Part shown: positions 23,561 through 35,268 of the stretch, piece after piece | How the letters are laid out: every line of letters starts with the position of its first letter | How positions within the stretch are numbered: position 1 is the stretch's first letter | Source of the DNA: Piezodorus guildinii | Lineage: Eukaryota > Arthropoda > Insecta > Hemiptera > Pentatomidae | Direction of reading: 5' to 3' | DNA: 64,000 nucleotides | Assembly (NCBI GenBank): GCA_023052935.1 | Contig: CM041292.1 | Coordinates: forward strand, 102,487,406-102,551,405 | Position numbers and translations under genes: made by a program | Notes under the pieces: model-generated | Databases searched by the model: none | What the model was told of the DNA's origin: nothing | Seen by the model: only the letters and a program-made list of their open reading frames with translations

Positions 23561-25020
23561 AGCCAGCAGCACGAACAGTGCTAGAGCTTGTCAAACTAGG
23601 GGTGAAAAAAAAAAAAAACGTTATACCGTGAAAATTACAGACCCTCAGCCAAAAGACATATACATGTTAACTAGTAATAAGTGATCAAATGATATTTATT
23701 ACAAATGTTTGGAATCAGTTGTCAATATTGCTACCAATTGATGTAATTTAACTAGGTATGTTGAAAGAAGAAAGCACAGTTATATGTTTCATTTGAGCCT
23801 TCGTTTCGACAAGTCTACTTGATAACATAGATCAGGAAGAAGTAGAAATATAATAGTAGATATAGACAGATATAGTTATATATGATATAGATATAGTATG
23901 ATACTTTAAGTATCATCTTGTATGGTAAAATTTTAATATATATTTCTCAAACTTTCTTACGTCAAAAACTTTATTAGTTTAGAAGACCAACTTTATAACT
24001 TGGTCCCCTATTGTCCTGAAGCGCAGACTTACCCTAACGCATCAGGTCTAAACAATAGACACAATAGTTGATCTACAATACAAGCAACATGTGGTAGAGG
24101 AAACACCCTGGGGGCTTCCATACTCAACTCAGCTTTTATGCTATGTAATGTTTAACAAAAACTCATTTTTGAGTTTTGTCACTTTCAATCTTAATTTATG
24201 TAGTGATTATATAAATTAGAATAATTAGAAAAAAATGAAGGTTTAATACATGAATGAAGTAATGGAATGCATTTAATAAATCCACGCACAAGTAGTTTTA
24301 GATATAGTATTATGCATGCCACTAGTTATTGTAATAAAATATATACCGGTAAACAATATTTATATGTTATAATAAAATGTCTTTCACTCATGTAATAGGG
24401 TTTATAACTTTTTTATAATTAATATCTTTATTATTATTTATTTTATATTTTTTTCTTTATAATTCATTTAATCATATTTCCATTAATGTTTCTTTATATA
24501 CCATATAGTATTTCTTTTTGTTTATAAGTGCATAAATTAATTTGAAGGCGTCTATTTTTTTTAAACGCGATTAAGTCCTGAAACTTAGGCCGGAACTTGG
24601 TCATATATTAAAAATAAGATTTGCGTATCATTATGTTTCATTTTCTTTTCCAAATATATTCTCTTTTAATTTTTCTGCCTTAGGTATTTGGAATGTTTAA
24701 AGGAGACTGGATCGAAATATTCTTGATATATATCTCTTTAAATCATCAAATGTATCAAATGCAAAAGTTTATGAATTCATAAAAAACAATGCCCTAATAC
24801 CTATTTCTCTAATAATTAACTTTAAAAACTAATTAAAACAAAACGGTATTATAAATGCATTTTTATTCCTAGCTGATTAATTATTGTATTTTTTTTTAAA
24901 AGAATAAATCAGGAATTCGTCAAATAAAAATAATAATGAAAATAAATATTGAAATAACTGATTGATTATAATGAGATCAAGCGTTCAGATTTATTTTTAT
25001 AAAATTTGAGATGAAATTAG
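23561..25020. other. AT-rich sequence, nothing recognised
   Basis: There is a short duplicated GTGCTAGAGC at 23552 and 23579. Otherwise the DNA is AT-rich without frames or repeat ends I can define. Confidence 0.35.
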
Positions 25021-25024
25021 ACAT

Positions 25025-25385
25025 CCTCTGTCATCGTTTCCAAGATTTTGCCCCTGGAATCGCTGTGGGTTGTGAATCAATATGAGGGAGACATACTGAC
25101 CATGTCCCCGTGGTGAATGTACTCGCCCCAGTGCCAGCCCAAGCTATTGCCGTACACGCTTAGTGATTACATTCCCAATCAATGATGGTACGAAGATCTG
25201 GTTTAGGTCCGCTTTGATGATGGGCCTGATGTTGCTCTGATGAAGTTAAGTCAGGTTTAAGTCCTTTTTATCTTTTCGCTTTCTCCACTGCTCCTTTACA
25301 AGCCTTTTATTTTCATTTCAGCTAAGCCTTAGGACAATAAAATTAAAATAAATAAATAAAAAATAATAATTAAAAAAAAAAAAAC
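25025..25385 (+). mobile_element. Possible 3' end of an unidentified non-LTR element
   Basis: A GC-richer, non-coding segment ends in AATAAATAAATAAAAAATAA followed by poly(A) at 25372-25384. That is the kind of tail left by non-LTR retrotransposons, including the R1-like element at the start of the window. No ORF2 motifs remain, so the family is unknown. Confidence 0.35.
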
Positions 25386-25954
25386 CTATCCACTGCATAG
25401 ACCATGGACAGTCGCGAGTTAAAAATGTGGTAAGGGTTGTACGGTTTCTAAGTCAACGATTGTGCAAGAGGGTGATTTATCCGACTCCACGCTTAACCGC
25501 TAGGTTTCTAGACATTTTGGCTATCCACTATATAGAGGCCGTGAAGTTCTCCGTTCCCAGAATCCATCCACCTCTGATAAAACTTTAATAATAATTTTAT
25601 GTATAACTAACGGACCCGCCCCTACTTCACATGGGTGTAATTTGAATGAGGTGTCATTTATGTTTCAAAAAAGCACTTTCTGACTGATTTAGAGTTTATC
25701 ACTTTAAGAGTTTTAGTTCATCGTTACGAAAAGTGCTATTAGCAAGAAAAGATGTTTATTTTATAACGTCTATTCATTTTTATATTTAATCATCTTTTGT
25801 TTGTTATTTTAAAGTGAAGTATGGATAGAAAAAAAATTAATTTTCCCTTTTTTTTTTTTACTGTCTTGTTTTGCTGATCTGTTTTCATGAAATAATTTTT
25901 AACAATGTTAGTTTATAGATTTAAAACAACTTGCAATTTATTTTAACAGCTTGG

Positions 25955-26290
25955 TTACGATTTGGTACGTAATATTATTTCTAAAATATTGCTTACTGAA
26001 TGAAAGAATATAACTTTTAGAATACTGTGGCAACCTTGAACTATCATTAACCTTCCTCTTTACGAATAACGTATGTTTATAAATTTATCGGCTTACAAAA
26101 ACTTGATATTAGTAAGTTATGTAAGGTTTGGTACGTAATAATAACTCTAAAATATTAAGCATTTTATGGAGAATATAACTTGTACGGTGGCAACACATAC
26201 ATATAACATAACCTCCCTCATTAGAACATTACAAATAACATATGTTCATAAGGTTATGTGCTTAAAAAAACTTTATATTAACTTGTACCA
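25955..26290 (+). repeat. Direct tandem duplication, two units of about 167 bp
   Basis: TTTGGTACGTAATA begins each unit (GGTACGTAAT at 25963 and 26130). Matching landmarks follow in order: CTAAAATATT, AGAATATAACTT, GGTGGCAAC or TGTGGCAAC, AACCT(T/C)CCTC, AATAACRTATGTT and a final ACTTGATATTA or ACTTTATATTA. The identity is diverged but clear. Confidence 0.7.
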
Positions 26291-26309
26291 TTTTTTTTTT
26301 TTTATTGTA

Positions 26310-26770
26310 TATTAACTTTTCTAAAATCTTGCACTTTCCAACGACGTATTGTACGTCTATATAACTACTTATATTTCAGGAATAATTTTTTTATTACTTT
26401 ATACAGAAACTTTATTTTTCCTTAAAGAAAAGCTAAATTGCAATGTATTTTACTTATAAATCATATGATATTTTACAGTTTTTACAGATGATTATCATAT
26501 GAATAGTTTTACAGATGTATAATATACTGTTTGAATGTTTAGGATTTTAGAAAAAATGTAGTTATTTACACAGTTGTATGAGTTAATGGAGTGTGATGAG
26601 AAGCGGATAAAACTGTATGATTTTTGTAATAATTTCTGTTTAGATTATTTAATCTGAAGCACATGTTTCAATGTAATCCTTTAATCTTTTTACAACTCTA
26701 ACTTTATTTAAAAGTTCATAAATTGATTTTAACAACGGAGGTAAGGGAAAGTCATTTGTTCCGCGCACCA
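26310..26770. repeat. Repeat family Y, two partial copies in inverted orientation
   Basis: 26310-26400 matches Y on the minus strand (TTCTAAAATCTTGCACTTTCC, then AACGACGTATTGTACG). 26510-26770 matches the 3' half on the plus strand, including GTGATGAGAAGCGGATAAAACTG and ATTTTAACAACGGAGGTAAG. They face away from each other across about 110 bp and could fold together only in the short shared part. Confidence 0.6.
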
Positions 26771-26825
26771 GATATTTTCTTAAAACAGCCAAGTATAAAA
26801 ATATTTCTTTTAACTTATAATATTA

Positions 26826-27494
26826 AGGGCCTAGACCCTAGAAATTTCATGTGATCAAAATCGCTACCCCACTCATCACTGTAGAACAAATACGATACCT
26901 TGGACTTCATCTTGACGTCTGACATGGAATCCTCATACATGACTTAAACGACAGGAAACTGCTCGTAGATATCGACTATTATAACACTTACTTGACAAAC
27001 GATCAAAACTCCCTCTTTACTTCAAAAAACTCATTTACAAAACCATTATTAGACCTATCTGAACTTATGGCATAGAGCTATGGGGCTCCACTAAACCATC
27101 GAATACCTCCTGCATCCAATCCTTGCAATCCAAAATCCTTCGTCAAATCCTAGGCGCTCCTTACTTTGTTACCAACAAACTCATCCATAGAGACCTGAAT
27201 ATCCCACTAGTTACAGAAATCGCTCAAAAAAGATACACCTCCTTTCATTCCAAATTACCCGCCCATACAAACCCGCTTGTCCGCATCCTCTCATCGACAT
27301 ATATTCCCGATAATCCTCCGAGGCGTCTGAAAAGACGGTGGCCTTGAGACCTGCTGAACAAATAATCATTGAAGTGCTACCGCTGGGTAGATTCTTCTCA
27401 TGTCTTTTTCAAGCCTATTTTCTGTTTCAGCCCATTTACTTATTGTACTAAGTAAATTGTACAGTTGTAAATATCAATAAAAGAATTAAAAAAA
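26826..27494 (+). pseudogene. Jockey-type non-LTR element, 5'-truncated 3' fragment with poly(A)
   Basis: The fragment starts inside the last part of ORF2 and runs through the C-terminal region. In 27123-27347 the frame is open and reads SKILRQILGAPYFVTNKLIH and a PDNPPRRLKRRWP ending, parallel to the larger copy at 36803-39082. The 3' untranslated part contains GAAGTGCTACCGCTGGGTAG and TACAGTTGTAAATATCAATAAA before the poly(A). Upstream codons contain stops and frame shifts. 5' truncation is normal for target-primed reverse transcription. Confidence 0.85.
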
Positions 27495-27780
27495 TGGATC
27501 ACTTGTAGCTGGGTGGCTAGCGTAACAGCCTCTCATGCTAAAGGTCACGGGTTCAAACCCGCATGTGGTCCTAGGATTTTTTAATGGGAGTGAAAAATCC
27601 TTAGTTACGCCGTCCTTCGGAGGGGACGTTAAAAGGTGGTCCCGAGCCTGTGCAATGTCAGGTACTCGTTAAAGATCCCTATCCTATTAAAACCTGGATA
27701 GGCAAAATTTAGGACTCCCGCTGTAGCATCGTCCGATTAGCCATAGTAGCATAAAGTGACGTTAAGTAAATAAACAAACA
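27495..27780 (+). mobile_element. SINE S1, full-length copy inserted in the Jockey tail
   Basis: The head GGATCACTTGTAGCTGGGTG carries an A-box-like TAGCTGGGTGG and a B box GGGTTCAAACCC, so it is tRNA-derived. The body and an A-rich tail of the TAAATAAACAAACA type follow. The repeated AAGAATT(T)AAAAAAA sequence before and after the SINE is the Jockey tail, duplicated as the target site. This copy has no internal deletion. Confidence 0.88.
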
Positions 27781-28930
27781 AGAATTTAAAAAAAAAAAAA
27801 AAATCGCAAGCAATGAGCAATTTCGCTTTATTATTAATCTTGCTCTCTTATGAATTTTAAGTTATTAAAACACTCTAGTTATTAGACTATTGTTTTTACT
27901 TCCAAGCACGTGCTTAGTTTTCAGATTAATATGCCTATAATAAAGTTTTTGAAATAACGAAATTATATTTTTAAACAACTTGACCTCCTGACCCATGAAA
28001 TTTTCAATCCACTTGGCAACTCTCCTAAAGAAAATCTTGCCTACGTCTTTGATTGTTCTTACTAAATAATTTTTAGTGGTTTTCCACAACAAGGATTCCT
28101 CTAATTCTTAAAAAAATATTTCTATCCATATATTCTTCCAGCATTAATCGTTCGTTTGATTTTTAATAAAAAATACTCAATTACAAAAGTGAAATTCCAA
28201 CATACTTATCACTAACTACGCAAATGGAATGAAATGCTTTAGCAACCTTAGTATTTATCAAACAAATTATTATCGCATTGGATACTCCTCGGCATTCTTA
28301 TTATCAGTTCACTAGGATATTTTTAGTATTTCTTAGAACTAAAATGATAAAATTTACAATAAAAATAAACAATCTAGTAGAATTCATTCAGGAAGTTGTA
28401 ACTTGTGACCTCATGAATTTTATCTTCTACGTTTCAAGATAATGTTTATATGAGATAATTTTGTTATAATTAGAGCAAAGGTTAAAAAAAAATATTTTTT
28501 TAAATAAATGAGAAACTTATGTTTTACTTACCTGCCTTATTGTTCGTTGCCGTTGGTTTAAAAACTATCTGTAAGTAAATGAATATGTTTACCGTCATAT
28601 ATTTTATTGAAATTTAAAACTGTATATTATAATACAACAAGTAAATATGCTGCTTAATGATAAAAACATGAAGAGAAACTGCCCATTGGCAGCACTCTAT
28701 CTTCACATAAACTAAAATTATATGGGTCATTTTAGCAAAACATGCAATGCGTCTATCTTGAAAATTTCAAAAGTTGGATTTTCAGTCCATCCTTTTTTTT
28801 TTTTTTGCCCCTATATATAAAATCTGATCTGATGTAGCACTCAGCAGAGCTTGATTAGGTGTAATTATCAAAATAATTAATGCCATTAATGATTAATTAA
28901 TTCATAAAAAATAATAATTATTCCAGAAAT
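27781..28930. other. AT-rich sequence, nothing recognised
   Basis: A 75-codon minus-strand frame (27865-28092) has no recognisable motif. The rest is AT-rich spacer. Confidence 0.35.
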
Positions 28931-29332
28931 CAGAAAGTAAGCTAATGACGATCTAGTGGTGAGCCAATGATGAGTCGGTGAGCCAATGATTTTTGGAATG
29001 ATCTCCAGAAGGTTTAATTGGGTTAATACAGTCCTCGCCTCTTTCATCTGTTAAATATTTTAAAAAATTTGCTTCTATATACGATCAGCACCCGATTGAG
29101 CACGATAAAGTGTGAATCAGATTATTTCTTCAATCCAAAGCAGTAGGTTCAAAGGAAAAAAAAACAACCGTTTCATCATTGGCGCACCTTCTGTAGGGTG
29201 CGCTAATGACGGGTGCGTCAATGACAAATCGAAGGTTTTCCAAAACAAGGTATCAAAATAAAGAAGTACATCAATCTACTCAGTAAGCTGAACCCTATCA
29301 CTAAACAATAGAAAATTAATCGATTAAAAATA

Positions 29333-30248
29333 TTGGGTTGTTTCACATGAAATGTCCGTTTTTATAGTTTCTGAAATACATAAAGGATTTTGCAGGTCTC
29401 TGTTGTTATCTTCCGAATGTTTACATATTTAAAGTAAACGGTTACTAATCCTCTACCTTTGTATTATAAAGATTAGCTTCCCAATCAATTACCCACTTTT
29501 TAGTATACCTCCAAATAAGAACATGGAAACACGCGATTTTCGAGTAATATTTTTGTACGAGTTTAAACTCGGCCATTCAGCAGCTGAGGCCGCTAGAAAT
29601 ATTTGCAAGGCGTTTGGGAAGGGAGTGTTAATGAACGGACCATTCGCCGTTGGTTTGTCAAGTTTTCAGCTGGGGATACCGACTTGGAAAACTTGCCCCG
29701 AGGAAGACCTCCGTCCGTAATAGACAACGATGTCCTCAAACATACAGTAGTAGAAATCCCCTACCAAACAGTTAAAGGACTCTCAGCACAACTAAATGCA
29801 AGTGCATCTACCGTTTCCAGACATTTAAAGTGTATTGGGAAAGTAAAAAAGCTCGATACATGGGAACCTCATGATCTCACTGAGCGGCAGCAAGACCCAT
29901 GTTTCAAAACATACCGTGCAAAAATTGAAAGAGCTTGGCTACGAAGTTCTTCCGCACCCACCATATTCTCCCGACTTGTCTCCAACAGATTACCACCTGT
30001 TCAGGAATTTAGACAACTTCGTCAAAGGAAAACTTATTGAAAATGATGATCAAGTGAAAAGTGCGTTTTCAGATTTTGTTTCACTTCAAAGCTCAGAGTT
30101 TTTCAGTTCGGGGATAAAAAAGTTGTTGTCACGTTGGGAAAAATGTGTAGAAAAAGAAGTAAATAGTTCGAATAAAATTATCTTGTTTTCATATCGTATT
30201 TTTAATAGAAATCCTTTACCTCGAAAACGGACATTTCACGTGTCCCAA
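29333..30248 (+). mobile_element. mariner element, internally deleted, 916 bp
   Basis: The left end starts TTGGGTTGTTTCACATGAAA and the right end in reverse complement starts TTGGGACACGTGAAATGTCC, sharing the GTGAAATGTCCGTTTT core with a small gap. TA precedes the left end; the right flank reads CA, so one side of the TA duplication has mutated. The terminal repeats differ from those of the mariner at 13120, so this is a different family. It is several hundred bp shorter than a full mariner because the centre of the transposase is missing. Confidence 0.85.
29523..30170 (+). pseudogene. mariner transposase with central deletion and frameshift
   Basis: From the ATG at 29523 the N-terminal part is clear (METRDFRVIFLYEFKLGHSA). 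A frame change follows near 29630-29640 and then NERTIRRWFVKFSAGD, the second helix-turn-helix and GKVKKLDTWEPHDL. Near 29905 the sequence jumps directly to KELGYEVLPHPPYSPDLSPT in another frame. The segment that should carry the first two catalytic aspartates is absent, and only the third, in SPDLSPTDYHLF, remains. The C-terminal end reads through the terminal repeat without its normal stop. The protein cannot be active. Confidence 0.88.
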
Positions 30249-31044
30249 CAACTAGCAGAGGTAGAGTGGGTGCGACAAATGACGGCCAATAAAAATACTC
30301 TCACTCACTTGAGTACGTCTTCCCTCACTGCCACCGTAAAAGATACAGAAGGCGGTTTTAAACCTCTTGGTCGGCTTGCCGAAGATATAACGGCTTTTGC
30401 GAGCCTTTTCCTGTCTTTTTATGACTTGAAGGGAGATCACAGCGCCAAAAACCGTTTGGGGTGCGCCAATGACGCAAAATCCCTTGGACATTATAGTTTT
30501 TTAATTTGAAACGGATATAACCGTTTTCTTAACCTGCGATTCTGTATCTGAAACTATAGAGTGTATATATGAACGCAATGGACCAAAGCAGTAAAATCTT
30601 ACCAGCAACTTTGCTGGGTACCACGTTGAAGTTGGCAAAGTATGATTTGGACAGGGTGAGCCAATGTTTTTTCGGGCCAATGTTATTCAAAATTTTCATA
30701 CAGGAATAATTCATTCATGTAAACTTATGAATGTGGACCAAGTTGAGCAGAAGAATGTCTACCAGAAAAGAAAACAAAGTTGGAAAATAACCAGTTTCAG
30801 TACGAGGAAAATCATTTGGACAGGGTTTGTACGTTTCGTTGAGAATGGCCCATATAGTATGTGGGATACATTTTTTTATATCTATTTGTTTATTAAGTAT
30901 TTCGAGTTTTTTTAAAATTATTTTATGTACCATCCTTTTGTTTAAGTATGAAGATTAAGCCCAAGATTTTACTCTTTACCTCAGTCAGAGAGCTTAACTA
31001 ATAGCTAATTTACAAGACTTTCTTATTTTAAAGAGCACAAGGTT

Positions 31045-31285
31045 ATGTTCTCCGGGTCCTGGGTTCGAATCCCGGCTACGGCAGAATAATATTTATTCTG
31101 TTAATTCAGACGGAAGGGGGCGACACTAAGATATAGATACCCTCGTGGGGCATACCCAGCCTTTTTAAAATGGATACCAAAATTGGGGGAAAAAAACTGG
31201 CAGCTGAGCGTGATCAAGGCCTAACACCTCATCGCACGGGCGTCAGACGAATGTACTGAGCCCAAGACCCTTCATTGGTTGTTTT
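31045..31285 (+). mobile_element. tRNA-derived SINE, family S2
   Basis: The B box GGGTTCGAATCCC is followed by GGCTACGGCAGAATAATATTT and a body ending near CTGAGCCCAAGACCC. The same order is found in reverse at 63600-63815. The A box region upstream (about 31010-31040) is degraded, so the 5' end is approximate. Confidence 0.75.
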
Positions 31286-32655
31286 GTTTATTTTATTATC
31301 ATTTTAAACTATCAATTTTGCATTGTTGAGGGACTTTTTGAGATTTTTGCTTCACTCGTTTACCAACCAAAAATATTTTCGTTTTTATTTACAAAGCATA
31401 TGCATTTAATAAAATAAAATTAAATAAATAAATCATTTTAAAATTATGGTGCCAGTTAAGCGCATTTAATAAAACTTCGAAACTGTGAATTATTATGATG
31501 TAGTTTTAGATGATACTCTTTCTCAAAAATTATAATCCATGAATATCTCACTACATATTTGATAACATTTTTTTAGCTTAACAATAAATATTAAAAAATA
31601 AATAAATAAGTCTTTTTACTTCCTGGATTTAGTTATAATATACATACGTATTTCAAAAACAAATGGTCACTATTCGGTTTACGAACCTTATCTAGCCTGA
31701 GAAAGATGTTAGTTTTCTATGCCTGCCACAAAATGAATTTTAACCACTACAAAGGTATGCTAAGGTGACGATTTAACGCACTGTCCACAACAGCCTCGCT
31801 ATGAATACTGATTTATGAGGTATAGAATATTTGGAAACTGGAAAAGTATGAACCTTTCATATTGTTATAGTAAATTGATTCTCAGTCATTATTCCCATTA
31901 TAAATAAGCCAATCATAGCTGAAATATTATCAATCGGTTATAGAGAAGACATAATTGAGAACATCCTGTTAGTCGGATGCAGACCTGTGCCACGAAAAAG
32001 TCTGTTTATGGTCTCGGGAGAAAGCTGAGGGATGGGAATGTTTCTCATCAATTTTACTTTATTTTTTTAGTCATCACTCTCTCTTGCTATGTATGTATAT
32101 CTCTCTATACTATTCTCCTTTTATTTTTAATTGTTTATTCGTTTATTTAATATTGAATAGTTTAATGTTCGGTATTCCAATATTCGATGAAGGAGAAGAT
32201 GTTCTCGGGTGGCGGTCAATGAATGGTTACAATGAATAATGTCAGGTATTTGTTGGTATCACATCACCTCCTCCATCGAATATATTCAATAATTTACATT
32301 GTTTATAAAAATAAATTGTAGCCATGATCAATCTAGTAAAGAAAGCAGTGTTTGATCTTGATTTTTATATTTTAATTTATATCTGTTTGTACCATTCATT
32401 TATAATGTATATAAATTTCATCTTAATATAAATAAAATCTTAGGACAGAAATAAATTAATGTAATGTATGTAATTAAAGTAATTAGTAAGAGTACTAAGA
32501 GGCGGCATACCCTACTCTACTAATTTCAAATTTTCAAAAATTTGGTAAACTATGGATTTTCAACACATAATTCAAACTAAAGAATAGTGGTTAATCATTT
32601 TACTTAAAGATTTAATCAAATTTAAAACCATTTTAATTATAAATGAAATCATTGT
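31286..32655. other. AT-rich sequence, nothing recognised
   Basis: No open frames with motifs, and no repeat ends I can place. Confidence 0.35.
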
Positions 32656-32935
32656 TGAGGAAGGGAAGTAGTGGCTTACATAACAGCTTTCTATGCCTCA
32701 AGTTCGCTGGTTCAAACCTGACAGGTAACCCCAGTAGTTTTAATGTGAGTAAAAAATCATTGCTGTCACGAGCCCAGGGGAGAGGAAGGGGGATTAATGC
32801 CGAGTTATAAGCCTCCGACGCAAAAACGCAAACTAGTAATTATTTTATTCCACGTTTTTAGGCGCTAGGCAGCGCGTGTTTCAACAACGCGTCATTACTA
32901 CAGTCCCATTAAAGTTACGATAAATGAATAAAAAA
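32656..32935 (+). mobile_element. Diverged tRNA-derived SINE related to S1
   Basis: The head keeps the S1 order: AGTAGTGGCTTACATAACAGC, then the B box TGGTTCAAACCT, then TTTTAATGTGAGTAAAAAATC. The tail ends AAAGTTACGATAAATGAATAAA, close to the S1 end. The middle (about 32770-32900) is different from S1, so this is either a very old copy or a chimeric subfamily. Confidence 0.55.
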
Positions 32936-33145
32936 ACTGTTGAGAAAGTTTTTTGTTTTGTACCATTTTTTACTCAATGAATTGGTCAATTGTCGTTGAA
33001 AACAGATTAATAAGTTCAGTTAATGGGGGGACCTTTTATATACACGGATATCTCTGCACATCTCTCCAAGTTGACGAATGTTTTTCCAAATTTATATGTT
33101 GTTATCACCATGCTATCATTGATAAAAAACAGATAGATATATAAT

Positions 33146-33585
33146 TTGAACGAATTCGATATCCAACTAAAGGAGAAAACTGTAAACAATTTTTTTTATT
33201 GGATTTTTTTATTTTTGAACATAAGGACAGTAATAGAGATGTATATGTATATGTATATATATGTATATATGTATATGTATATGTATATATATGTATATGT
33301 ATATATGTATGTATACCGTTGGAAAGCTACAGATTTTAGAACAAATATTATCTTATGTACAAGCTTGTAAAAGGTAGTAAAGAGTGATGAAAAACCAACT
33401 GATTTTTTTTTTAATAATATAATATATTTTTTTTAATAAAACACCTGTTTCTATAGAAATTCAATTTAATTAATTATTTATAAGTTTCACTCATTTTTAT
33501 CTCTAACTGTATTTGAAAATTCTTTAATCGATTTTAACAACGGAGGTAAGTGAATGTCGTTTGTTTGCAAGCACCAGATTTTTTG
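33146..33585 (+). repeat. Repeat family Y, copy with an internal microsatellite
   Basis: It begins with GAACGAATTCGATATCCAAC and AAAGGAGAAAAC, follows the Y consensus through ACCGTTGGAAAGC and TATTATCTTATGTAC, and ends in GATTTTAACAACGGAGGTAAG and CACCAGATTTTTT. A (TATATG)n-type microsatellite has expanded at 33240-33316, at the position where other copies have a short GTATAATATA. Confidence 0.65.
33240..33316. repeat. TATATG-type microsatellite inside a Y copy
   Basis: Irregular mixture of GTATAT and TATATATG units. Confidence 0.9.
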
Positions 33586-34704
33586 ATCTATCGTTTGTGG
33601 ATTACTTGGTAGTAAATAATGCAAGTTCGATTTTTCAGTGTTTAAATATCGATTGTAATTTGAAATAATGTAATTGAGAGATAATTGTTATGAGTGAATT
33701 AATTTAAATGATTTCCGTGTTAAGTATTATTGCACTTTTTAAGAAAACAAGTGTATTAGTTATGAATTATTTTATTACATCTTTAAAATAATAGTACTCT
33801 GTTGTTTTTTTGTTTATTTGATATAATTGCAAGGTTTATTTATTGTTTTTATATCACTTTTAACGCACAGACACAAATTAAAATATTAGTTTCTGCTTTC
33901 GTCTTTTTTTTAGCTCATTCCATTTTAATTCAGTACCATTTATTTTTCATAGTTTTTCTTTATTAGTGATTTAAATTTTATTTAGTTAATTTATAGCTTT
34001 TGTTTTGACGTAATTTTTAAAGGTATGTAACTGTTGTTGAATTATATTCTTGAACTATTCAATAAATGTAAGTAACTACTATTAGATAATCACTATTAAT
34101 AGATGTATTTCCATTAACATCACCGTTAAGCTGTAAGTTTCCTCGTTAAACACTATGCAAACTTTGCCTTACCGTCGATTCATTTCCTGGAACGATTGTG
34201 GGTTGTATGATGTCATAGTCTGTCTCATCTGCATAGCTTTAGTTGGTTCATGACCTAATCATTCATTTGTTTTTAAATATATTTTTTACTAAAGATGCGT
34301 TAACAAAATCACATAAATTTCACTTACCTCCATTTACCAAGACAAAAATGAAAAAAGTGTTACTAATTTTACCTTTAAAAAATTATTATCGATTAAGAAG
34401 TATTACAATCAGAATTTTCGCCTTCGACCATTATTTAAATTCTTGCGTTTTTTGTCAATCTCTATTTATTCTCTTCTGTTTATTACTTCTCATTTAGTTT
34501 TTTATTAAATAGTTGCTTGTTGTTAATTTGTTTTTGTTACTTCTTATAATGAGATATTATTATTTTAAATAACTAAGTTATAGGTTATTGTATATATATG
34601 TAAAACTAGTTTGTATAAAATAGAATAATTTTAAATAAGATGTGTCAAATCGGTCTTATGAAGAAGCACTTCTGACGAGTCGATTTCAGTCAAAAAAGGT
34701 TGAA
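33586..34704. other. AT-rich sequence, nothing recognised
   Basis: An 84-codon frame (34243-34497) is leucine/isoleucine-rich but typical of chance translation of AT-rich DNA. Confidence 0.35.
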
Positions 34705-35268
34705 CATCCCAGGCATCCTCACACAAGATTGAAACACAAGAAACTGCTTGAAGATACCGATCACTACAACACTTACTAGACAAACGTTCAAAACTTCGAG
34801 TAGATTACAAAAGACTCATTGATTTGCATCACTATTACCAGATCTACTTGGACATATGGAATCGAGCTTTGGGGCTGTACCGAATCATCTGATTCCTCCC
34901 GCATCCAATCCTTACAATCCAAAATCCTTAACAAAATCCTGAATGCCCCTTATTTTGTTACTAATCAACTCCTCCATTATGACCTAACCATCCCATCTGT
35001 TGCAAACATAGCCCGTGATAGATACATCTCTTTTCATTCTAAACTACCTGCCCACACAAACCCACTTTTCTGTAATATATCGCCCTTAGATATTCCTGAT
35101 AATCCTCCAAGGCGATTGAAAAGGAGGTGACCTTGGGATCTACTGCCTTAAAGCAGTTAGTGAAGTGCTACCACTGGGTAATTATTTTTCAAGACTTTCT
35201 TCACTCTTCATATTTCCTCACTGTGTTGTATAATACAGTTGTAAATTACAATAAATAAATTTAAAAAA
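34705..35268 (+). pseudogene. Jockey-type non-LTR element, 5'-truncated 3' fragment with short poly(A)
   Basis: It starts at the region equivalent to CCTCATACAAGACTGAAAC of the larger copy and is open for about 103 codons at 34819-35130. Those codons include WTYGIELWGCTE, IQSLQSKILNKILNAPYFVT and a PDNPPRRLKRR end. The 3' untranslated part has GAAGTGCTACCACTGGGTAA and TACAGTTGTAAATTACAATA before a short A run. It is degenerate upstream and non-functional. Confidence 0.85.

Larger units (their letters stand above)
28937..30684. repeat. Cluster of GGTGMGCCAATGAC-type short motifs around the second mariner
   Basis: Close variants occur at 28937-28950, 28958-28970, 28977-28990, 29174-29188 (reverse), 29196-29211, 29212-29225, 30268-30285, 30460-30475 and 30654-30684 (a doublet). 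They lie on both sides of the mariner insertion (29333-30248) and not inside its interior. They look like subterminal repeats of an older element or a multi-site binding region. No transposase that would explain them is visible. Confidence 0.5.

Noticed and set aside
24555..24605. Fourth hammerhead-like motif (CCTGAAACTTAGGCCGGAAC)
   Set aside because: Neither CUGANGA nor GAAAC is intact and there is no inverted partner.
27500..27575. tRNA gene
   Set aside because: The A and B boxes are real, but the cloverleaf is broken and the segment is followed by a SINE body repeated several times in the window; it is a SINE head.
30252..30491. 79-codon minus-strand frame after the deleted mariner
   Set aside because: No recognisable motif; lies in the motif cluster and is opposite the read-through of the broken transposase frame.
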